IMG/VR virus record: IMGVR_UViG_3300046782_000421
Coordinates: 1-50,841 of that record
Source: a virus
Strand: one strand, 5' to 3'
DNA length: 50,841 nt
Part shown: positions 45,848 to 50,841 of the stretch, piece after piece
Numbering within the stretch: the stretch's first letter is position 1
Layout of the letters: each line of letters begins with the position of its first letter
The notes under the pieces: model-generated
Seen by the model: only the letters and a program-made list of their open reading frames with translations
The model's database searches: none
What the model was told of the DNA's origin: nothing
Translations under genes and position numbers: made by a program

Positions 45848-47281
45848 TCACGCTTTGTGAAGGATGCCCACATTATCGACAGCGCCGCGCGCCGTCCAGC
45901 CGTATTTTCCCCTATACTCGCAATAAAGGTGCTCGACGTCGTTTGGATAAGCGCGCGAGAACCAGCGCGCCTTGCCGAGCTTTGTCGGGACGATCCAAAA
46001 ACCGCGCTGCGGCAGAAAGATCGGGACGCCGTTTGGCTTCGTCCACTGCGGTTTGCCCTGATTTGATAGTAATACGCCCTCCTTTGCGGCATTGCGCAGA
46101 TCGCCGCCGACGGCCCGCTTCATCGCCGGCAGTTTTTCTCTTTCCTCTTCAGGCTTCCCGCCGCTCGGCGCCCGCTGTTTCGGCGGCTCGATCATATCAA
46201 GGGCGCCGTGCCGAATGATGTTGCCGCCAAAATCAACCACGGCGCAATCATCGGCGTATTCGGACAGGCGAGCGCCGCGCCCCAGGGATTGTGCATAAAG
46301 CAAACTGGATTTCATCGGGCGGCAGAAGCCCATCATGTCAATATCGGGGACATCGAACCCCGTATTAAACATGGCGACCGAGATCATGACGGGAAATTCG
46401 CCCCTGCGAAAAGCCTCGACATTTTCGACGCGACCGCCGACGCCGGTGTGGACGGCCCGTGCGTCGATGCCCAGCTTTCTGTATTCGCGCTCCAGCACAT
46501 TCGCATGCTCGATGTCACACGCAAAGATCAGGCACCTGGTCCGCTCTTCCTCGCGCATGACCTTGACCAGGCTCGCGACATGGAGCGGCGCCAACGCTAC
46601 GCCGCGATGGGTCAGTTCCTGCCCGCCCCATTCGCCCAGGGAGTTGACCTTCAAGCCTTTGGTGTCGATGTCGGGGGCGTCGGCGGCGACCGCGCGCAGC
46701 ATCTTGACGAAACCATCCTCAAGGGCTTTCAGGAAACCGTATTCGTAGAGGCAGGGGCCGAACGTATTTTTGAGCGATCCGGTGCCATCCTCGCGCCAGC
46801 CGGTGGCGGTGACGCCGCGAAACCAGGCTTGCGGCAGCGCCTGCTGCACCTTCAGATATTCTGATACCGTGCCATCTTTATATGGCGTCATACGGGCGCG
46901 GTGGATCTCGTCGATGATGACCAGGCCGACATCCCTGAAATGATCGAGCCGATTCGCAATAGTGCCGATAGTGCCGACGGTAAGCCGGCCATCAGTCCTC
47001 ATTTCGTTAAGGCCGGCGCTACAGATGGCCGGATCCTGGCCGATCCACCGGCAGGCGGCGGCGTCCTGCTTCACCAGTTCTTCCGTGTGCGCGATAATTA
47101 CGACGCGGGTGTTGGCAAGCGCCCGCTCGCCCAATTTCGCCATGACGAGCGATTTTCCGGAGGCGACCGACATTTCGGCGTATGCTGTTATTTCCTGGGA
47201 GTTGGCGAGAGTATCAACGGCTTCTAGCTGATGGGGACGAAGGGTGGGAGTTAAAATTTGTTCGGAGAGCGTTTCGGTCAC
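45848..47281 (-). CDS. SF2 DNA helicase (477 aa)
   Basis: Motif I AEMSVASGKSLVMAKL (K43), Ia VVIIAHTEELVKQ, II LVIIDEIHRAR (DEIH, 124-127), III GVTATG, IV-V CLIFACDIEHANVLE and SVAMFNTGFDVPDID, VI QSLGRGARLSEY. The C-terminal ~100 residues form an extra domain (FLPQRGFWIVPTKLGKARWF). It unwinds or remodels DNA at the phage fork. The GTG at 47281 is preferred because AGGA precedes it; upstream TTG and ATG codons lack proper sites. Confidence 0.85.
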   Translation of the reverse strand: MTETLSEQILTPTLRPHQLEAVDTLANSQEITAYAEMSVASGKSLVMAKLGERALANTRVVIIAHTEELVKQDAAACRWIGQDPAICSAGLNEMRTDGRLTVGTIGTIANRLDHFRDVGLVIIDEIHRARMTPYKDGTVSEYLKVQQALPQAWFRGVTATGWREDGTGSLKNTFGPCLYEYGFLKALEDGFVKMLRAVAADAPDIDTKGLKVNSLGEWGGQELTHRGVALAPLHVASLVKVMREEERTRCLIFACDIEHANVLEREYRKLGIDARAVHTGVGGRVENVEAFRRGEFPVMISVAMFNTGFDVPDIDMMGFCRPMKSSLLYAQSLGRGARLSEYADDCAVVDFGGNIIRHGALDMIEPPKQRAPSGGKPEEEREKLPAMKRAVGGDLRNAAKEGVLLSNQGKPQWTKPNGVPIFLPQRGFWIVPTKLGKARWFSRAYPNDVEHLYCEYRGKYGWTARGAVDNVGILHKA

Positions 47282-47299
47282 AGAGATCCTCGTGATGTC

Positions 47300-47329
47300 T
47301 TGACGGGACGTATACGTTGCCCCCATACT
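47300..47329 (+). promoter_or_regulatory. Divergent control region, rightward promoter
   Basis: TTGACG (47300-47305), 18 bases, CATACT (47324-47329). The spacer holds the perfect palindrome CGTATACG (47309-47316) in the CG-N4-CG position. It lies between the leftward helicase and the rightward RHH gene. Confidence 0.6.
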
Positions 47330-47360
47330 CCGCGAAATGCAAGCCAAGGATCAGCCAAAA

Positions 47361-47588
47361 ATGAAAACCATGAAAATGCCACGCTTTGTGCCGACGAAAA
47401 AGGTAAAGAAGGAAAAGCCTGTTCCCGTCTTCACGCCGCAGTCGCCGGCGAAAGTCGTAGTCACGGTCCGCCTTGACCCGCGAGCGCGAGACAAGCTACA
47501 CTTAATCTGGCGCAACGAACCTGGTTTCGAGAGCGTGTCGCACGTCATCCAGACGGCGGTCGATGAGTTTCTTTCGAAACGAGGTTGA
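47361..47588 (+). CDS. Ribbon-helix-helix DNA-binding protein (75 aa)
   Basis: ATG at 47361 with AAGGA ten bases upstream; an ATG at 47337 lacks a site. After a basic N-terminal arm comes KVVVTVRLDPRARDKLHLIW, then FESVSHVIQTAVDEFLSKRG, an Arc/CopG-type RHH domain. First gene rightward from the divergent control region, so a regulator of the early promoters is plausible. Confidence 0.7.
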   Translation: MKTMKMPRFVPTKKVKKEKPVPVFTPQSPAKVVVTVRLDPRARDKLHLIWRNEPGFESVSHVIQTAVDEFLSKRG

Positions 47589-47590
47589 CG

Positions 47591-47932
47591 TTGAGAGGCT
47601 ACGACGAAGACTCCTTCCAGATGCATGCCGCCCTGCTGTTCAGCGAAGCCTGCCGCAAAACGGTGTGGTTTCATGTGCCAAATGGGGGAAAGCGCGACAA
47701 AGTGACCGCCGCCCGTCTTAAACAGATGGGTGTGCGGTCTGGCGTGGCCGACATCATCGTGCTCTCACGATGCAGGCCGCTCGCCCTCGAATTGAAAATC
47801 CCCAAAACCGGGCGCCAGTCCGACAATCAAAAAGGCTTCCAGACCTTTTGGGAGGAAAACGGCGGCATTTATCGGATCGCCCGCACTCCCGACGAGGTGA
47901 AAGCGTTTATTTCGGAATTTAAGCTCGATTGA
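47591..47932 (+). CDS. VRR-NUC domain nuclease (113 aa)
   Basis: Residues ~28-110: HVPNGGKRDKVTAARLKQMG, VRSGVADIIVLSRC, LALELKIPKTGRQSDNQKGF and GGIYRIARTPDEV, the VRR-NUC core with D/E-x-K (the ELK triad) and following Gln. Family members include Holliday-junction and flap nucleases. Start TTG 47591 is favoured by ACGAGG six bases upstream; TTG 47585 overlaps the previous stop. Confidence 0.8.
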   Translation: MRGYDEDSFQMHAALLFSEACRKTVWFHVPNGGKRDKVTAARLKQMGVRSGVADIIVLSRCRPLALELKIPKTGRQSDNQKGFQTFWEENGGIYRIARTPDEVKAFISEFKLD

Positions 47933-47935
47933 TGG

Positions 47936-47965
47936 TTGACAGGTCGTATTCGCTTGTCGTAGCTT
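47936..47965 (+). promoter_or_regulatory. Shared-type promoter, rightward
   Basis: TTGACA (47936-47941), 18-base spacer with GGT-CGTATTCG and TTGTCG, then TAGCTT (47960-47965). It drives the small genes from 47999. Confidence 0.6.
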
Positions 47966-47998
47966 TTGAAGGTCGAAACGAACCGCACAAGGTGATTA

Positions 47999-48313
47999 AT
48001 GCAGAACGAAAGATTTAAGCTCGAATCATGCGTCGCCAGTGAAGACGCCTCTAATGCCGCCGGCCTTGCCGCAAAAATAGCGGAAGTCCTTTCTGGACAA
48101 GACACGCAAACGGTGTTGAACGCCCTGGTCTTCATCCAGTCCGAGTTCATCGCGCGCCAGCCTGAAGCCTCCCGCTCCACAATGATCAAGCTCATTTCGG
48201 ACGCCATCGAGGCCAACGTCACTTTCTTTAACGAAGCCGTGACCGCACACGAAAAAGCCATGACTGACGCCTTGGTTGAAGCTGTGGCTCAAGTTATGGG
48301 AAAGACTGCGTGA
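47999..48313 (+). CDS. Small helical protein (104 aa), unknown
   Basis: ATG at 47999 with AAGGTG upstream. Reads LAAKIAEVLSGQDTQTVLNA, FIQSEFIARQPEASRSTMIK, AVTAHEKAMTDALVEAVAQV. Not recognised. Confidence 0.6.
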   Translation: MQNERFKLESCVASEDASNAAGLAAKIAEVLSGQDTQTVLNALVFIQSEFIARQPEASRSTMIKLISDAIEANVTFFNEAVTAHEKAMTDALVEAVAQVMGKTA

Positions 48314-48561
48314 AGGCCCGCTCCAATAAGAATGAAGCCCTGCTCGACGCCATGAACGGCGTCCTGGGCGATCTCACCTCCCTCCAATTGAGCAGCCGCT
48401 TTTGCCGCATGCTCGCCTACTCCAAAATTCCGAAAGGCGTGATCGGTCGAGCGAACATCAGCAACCATGACGAAGCGGCGTGGAAGCGTCAGCGTGACAA
48501 GCGCGATGCGTATAAAAAGAGAAGGGATGAAGCAAATTGTGCGATAAGGAAAGCACCGTAA
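48310..48561 (+). CDS. Small basic protein (83 aa), unknown
   Basis: GTG at 48310 overlaps the preceding stop (GTGA). Reads LLDAMNGVLGDLTSLQLSSR, then a Lys/Arg-rich C-terminus (WKRQRDKRDAYKKRRDEAN). Unknown. Confidence 0.55.
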   Translation: MKARSNKNEALLDAMNGVLGDLTSLQLSSRFCRMLAYSKIPKGVIGRANISNHDEAAWKRQRDKRDAYKKRRDEANCAIRKAP

Positions 48562-48725
48562 TAGAACAGGACGACAGGTTTTCAGATCCGTTGGCAGCGA
48601 TTCAGTATGCTGTAATGGAAACTGGGGATGACTACGAAGGCATGGCCTTCTTGCGGTGCTACATGCGCCGCGATCTGCGGAAATGGCCCGATTTTACTGG
48701 AAAAAGCAAGTCGGACCAAAAATAA
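48537..48725 (+). CDS. Small protein (62 aa), unknown
   Basis: TTG at 48537 with AAGGGATG upstream, overlapping the previous gene by 25 bases. Reads DRFSDPLAAIQYAVMETGDD, FLRCYMRRDLRKWPDF. The start is uncertain. Confidence 0.5.
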   Translation: MCDKESTVIEQDDRFSDPLAAIQYAVMETGDDYEGMAFLRCYMRRDLRKWPDFTGKSKSDQK

Positions 48726-48803
48726 GCTGAAGTCTACTTTACAACCCACCAAAATCGTGATCTGGTCGCACATGCCAGAAACGCCCACAGGAGAACACGC
48801 AGC

Positions 48804-49601
48804 ATGAATAAGCTTGTTATCAGTCTCGCCGTCGTGGCGAGCGTCCTTTCGACCAGCGCCTTCGCGCAGAACGCCATCGGCGTCGGCACGGGCATCTCCA
48901 ACTCGCGCTCCAATTCCGCCGCTGTTGCCGATCCCGTCCAGAACAACCGCAACACCGCGCTGTCGGCCAGCCAGTCCAATTCGGCCTCGCGCTCCAACTC
49001 CAACGTCAACAGCCGCATCAACAGCAGCCAGAACGTCGGCGTCCGCTCCGTCAACGCCAACCAGTCTGGCGCGGCCAACACCAACACCTTCAATTCGACC
49101 ACCACCGGCCAGTCGCCGTCGGTGTTCGCCCCCGGCATGAGCGCCGCCGGCATTGAAAGCTGCAATGGCTCCGTCTCCCTGGGCGGCGCCGCTGTCGGCG
49201 GCGGTGGGGCGCTTGGCTTTCCCTGGCAGGACGGGCCTTGCAACAAGCGCCTCAACGCTCGCACTCTATGGGCTTTCGGGCAGCGTGACGCCGCGATCCA
49301 GGTCATGTGCCAGGACGACGAAGTAGCTTCGGCCCTGGTCGCCTCTGGCGTCCGCTGTCGGATCGGTCGATATGCCGTGCAGACGGTCGCTGTGGTCGAG
49401 CCTTACGGCCATCCGGTCTTCAAGGGCGAATATCACGGCAAGGTTCCCGGCGAAAAGTCGCAGCCCGTGACGCTCGACATGAAGCGTTCGGCCAGCTACT
49501 TCGACAAGAAAGGCCACCAGTACGTCGTCGCCGCCTGCGGCACCAAGGGCGCCCGCCAGTCTGCTGACGCCGGCGTCTGCGTCAAGACGGCCTCCAACTG
49601 A
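48804..49601 (+). CDS. Exported Asn/Ser-rich and Cys-containing protein (265 aa)
   Basis: Signal peptide MNKLVISLAVVASVLSTSAFA cut before QNAIG. Then a ~100-residue low-complexity part (SNSRSNSAAVADPVQNNRNT and similar) and a C-terminal domain with LESC-like IESCNGSVSLGG, GPCNKRLNARTLWAFG, MCQDDEV and VRCRIG, so several disulfides are possible. Phages of alphaproteobacteria often carry such exported proteins near lysis genes. Function unknown. Confidence 0.7.
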   Translation: MNKLVISLAVVASVLSTSAFAQNAIGVGTGISNSRSNSAAVADPVQNNRNTALSASQSNSASRSNSNVNSRINSSQNVGVRSVNANQSGAANTNTFNSTTTGQSPSVFAPGMSAAGIESCNGSVSLGGAAVGGGGALGFPWQDGPCNKRLNARTLWAFGQRDAAIQVMCQDDEVASALVASGVRCRIGRYAVQTVAVVEPYGHPVFKGEYHGKVPGEKSQPVTLDMKRSASYFDKKGHQYVVAACGTKGARQSADAGVCVKTASN

Positions 49602-49724
49602 TCTTGCGTCCCCGCGCGCCGAACCGAGCGGGCGTGGCCCTTGCTCATCAGCGAGCCACGAAAGCAAGCTGACCGCCGAGGGAAGGTGAAGGGTTCGTCC
49701 CCACCGGCTCGGCGGTCATGCAGA
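49600..49724 (+). ncRNA. Structured RNA-like unit 1 of a tandem pair
   Basis: Begins GATCTTGCGTCCCC (49600-49613). A hairpin CGTGGC (49633-49638) with GCCACG (49655-49660) follows, then the conserved AGCCACGAAAGCAAG (49654-49668) and a long hairpin GACCGCCGAG (49671-49680) with CTCGGCGGTC (49708-49717), itself with inner pairs. The next 125 bases repeat the same plan with other stems. No coding frame fits. Confidence 0.5.
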
Positions 49725-49850
49725 GATCTTGCGTCCCCCGTGGAGAGCGGGGCGTCCTGGGTTTGCTCCAAACGGACCCAGCCACGAAAGCAAGAAGCTG
49801 CCGTCCGCGACCTGTCACATAAGCGGTTTCGTGGTCGCGGGCGGTAGTCT
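49725..49850 (+). ncRNA. Structured RNA-like unit 2 of a tandem pair
   Basis: GATCTTGCGTCCCC (49725-49738) and AGCCACGAAAGCAAG (49780-49794) are exact copies of unit 1, spaced 42 against 41 bases. Hairpin 1 is CTGGG...CCCAG (about 49757-49781) and hairpin 2 is CCGTCCGCGACC (49801-49812) with GGTCGCGGGCGG (49833-49844), one G-U pair. The stems differ in sequence from unit 1 but keep pairing. Confidence 0.5.
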
Positions 49851-49860
49851 TGAAATCCGC

Positions 49861-49880
49861 GCCAGGGCGGTTTCCCTGGC
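49861..49880 (+). promoter_or_regulatory. Hairpin before the Gly-rich exported protein
   Basis: GCCAGGG (49861-49867) and CCCTGGC (49874-49880) with loop CGGTTT, ending 20 bases before the ATG at 49901 and just upstream of GAGGAAATAGC. It could influence translation. Confidence 0.4.
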
Positions 49881-49900
49881 ACCACACGTGAGGAAATAGC

Positions 49901-50263
49901 ATGAAGAAGATCTTTGTTCTCGCCGCCGGCCTGTCGATGCTTGCGGCCCCGGCCTTCGCTCTCGACTTCGGCGTGGGTGGCGGCACCGTCATCACCAACT
50001 CCCACTCGACGACCGTCGTCGGTTCGCTCGGCCACGCGGCTGCGATTGGCGGCACCACCGCTGGCGCGACCGGCGTTGCGGGTGGCGGCGGCGTCGCTAC
50101 CGGCACGTTCTTCGGCCCGGTTGCGGCTGGCGGCGGGGGAGCCGGCACGGCTTCGTCCGTTTCGTCCACGGGCGCCGTATCTTCGGGCAACGGCCTTGCC
50201 GGCGCCACCTCCAGCGGCGGATCGAGCGTGATTGCGGTCGGCGGCGGCGTCGCCGGTCACTGA
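49901..50263 (+). CDS. Exported Gly/Ala/Ser-rich protein (120 aa)
   Basis: Signal peptide MKKIFVLAAGLSMLAAPAFA. The mature part is Gly/Ala/Thr/Ser-rich (GGGTVITNSHSTTVVGSLGH, GAVSSGNGLAGATSSGGSS) with no Cys. Probably an extracellular or envelope low-complexity protein. Ribosome site GAGGAAA. Followed by a strong terminator. Confidence 0.7.
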   Translation: MKKIFVLAAGLSMLAAPAFALDFGVGGGTVITNSHSTTVVGSLGHAAAIGGTTAGATGVAGGGGVATGTFFGPVAAGGGGAGTASSVSSTGAVSSGNGLAGATSSGGSSVIAVGGGVAGH

Positions 50264-50287
50264 TCGTCACGTCCTAGTTGAGTAATC

Positions 50288-50322
50288 GAGCGCGCCCTGT
50301 TCGCGCAGGGCGCGCTCTTTTT
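50288..50322 (+). terminator. Rho-independent terminator
   Basis: GAGCGCGCCCTG (50288-50299), loop TTCGCG, CAGGGCGCGCTC (50306-50317), then TTTTTA: a twelve-pair stem and T-run 24 bases after the stop of the Gly-rich protein. Confidence 0.9.
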
Positions 50323-50342
50323 ATGTCCAGAAAGGATGCAAG

Positions 50343-50841
50343 ATGCGAAAGCTGCTCGCCGTCACGGCTCTACTCGTGGCGTGTTCCTCGCCGGCATTTG
50401 CCAGTGTGGACCCGCCGCCGCAAACGTCCAGTCAAAATTTCAACATCCGGCGCATTTTTGGCATGGAGGCGCAGGAGAAATCCTTCGAAAGCCTGAAGCC
50501 TCGATGGCGTGAACCTCGCCGCTACTATCATCGCTGGCGCCCTGTTGCGCACCACCATCACTATCAGCGCCGCGTCTATGCGCGCACGGCGATGGCGGTG
50601 GCCCCTGAACCCGATCAGGGCTTCAGCCTGTTCGGCTTTCGTTTCTACACGCCCACGGCGTCCCTGGGCGGCGACACACGCCTCCTGCACGTTGCGGAGC
50701 GTTATGTCGGCGGCGGCAATTTCACCGGCTTCAATGGCCCCTGGTGCGCGGCCTCCGTGGGCCTGTGGCTCAAAGAGGCCGGCTATTCCCGCCTGGGATC
50801 GCTCGCCGCCGTCTCCTACGCCCACTATGGCCGGCCTAGCG
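50343..50841 (+). CDS. Exported peptidoglycan hydrolase (NlpC/P60 or TIGR02594-like), partial at right edge
   Basis: ATG at 50343 with AAAGGATGCAAG upstream. The signal peptide reads MRKLLAVTALLVACSSPAFA; LVAC could also be a lipobox. After a His/Arg-rich spacer the catalytic domain starts: HVAERYVGGGNFTGFNGPWC with nucleophile Cys135 (WCAASVGLWL), then GSLAAVSYAHYG. The expected catalytic His lies beyond the edge. Likely the cell-wall-degrading lysis enzyme. The open frame reaches position 50841. Confidence 0.75.
   Translation, partial: MRKLLAVTALLVACSSPAFASVDPPPQTSSQNFNIRRIFGMEAQEKSFESLKPRWREPRRYYHRWRPVAHHHHYQRRVYARTAMAVAPEPDQGFSLFGFRFYTPTASLGGDTRLLHVAERYVGGGNFTGFNGPWCAASVGLWLKEAGYSRLGSLAAVSYAHYGRPS

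Noticed and set aside
1-50841. tRNA or rRNA genes and an integrase/attachment site
   Set aside because: I saw no cloverleaf-like segment with a CCA-type acceptor, no rRNA-like stretch and no recombinase motifs. A program scan could still find a divergent tRNA.

Overview
The window is a dense, roughly 60% GC, double-stranded DNA tailed-phage genome segment. It could equally be a prophage or metagenomic contig, because no host gene, integrase or tRNA gene is visible. A P22-type large portal, a gp4-type tail accessory factor, scaffold and capsid genes, collagen-like and S74-type tail fibres, and no tape-measure gene together point to a podovirus-like virion. The TTGACA / 17-19 bp / TATA-type promoters and the base composition suggest an alphaproteobacterial host. 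That host assignment is inference.

Layout. (a) Positions 1-25043, leftward: virion and packaging genes. Read in transcription order they are small and large terminase, a cluster of tiny genes that includes two adjacent DUF2829 (Tad2-like) proteins, portal, an ART-like fusion protein, Gly/Pro/Lys-rich and repeat proteins, a GroES-like protein, a scaffold candidate, major capsid protein, accessory structural proteins, a gp4-like connector, and three tail-fibre paralogues that share an N-terminal module. The last fibre runs off the left edge. (b) Positions 25146-28130: a reversed accessory block. It has rightward small genes, one leftward gene and a rightward operon ending in a Cro-like helix-turn-helix gene, bounded by a 16-bp perfect inverted repeat. 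(c) Positions 28131-28493: non-coding, AT-rich and packed with AAACCCCT / AGGGGTTT repeats. This is the best candidate for a replication origin. (d) Positions 28494-47281, leftward: replication and early or middle genes. In transcription order they include an SF2 helicase, a Cas4/AddB-like DUF2800 nuclease, a DUF2815 ssDNA-binding protein, winged-helix proteins, family A DNA polymerase, a C5 DNA methyltransferase, many small proteins and membrane micropeptides, a secreted ClpP/SppA-like protein, and a prim-pol/AAA+ helicase. (e) Positions 47361-50841, rightward: a ribbon-helix-helix protein, a VRR-NUC nuclease, small unknowns, then exported proteins and a peptidoglycan hydrolase that runs off the right edge, probably the lysis region. 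A tandem pair of structured RNA-like units lies between the exported-protein genes.

Regulation. Several intergenic gaps carry the same promoter design, in which the spacer next to TTGACA holds a CG-N4-CG box such as CGAACACG. This suggests one regulator for both arms. Within operons almost every junction is a 1-4 base ATGA, GTGA, TTGA, TGATG or TAATG overlap, and I used these overlaps to support several genes of 25-55 codons.
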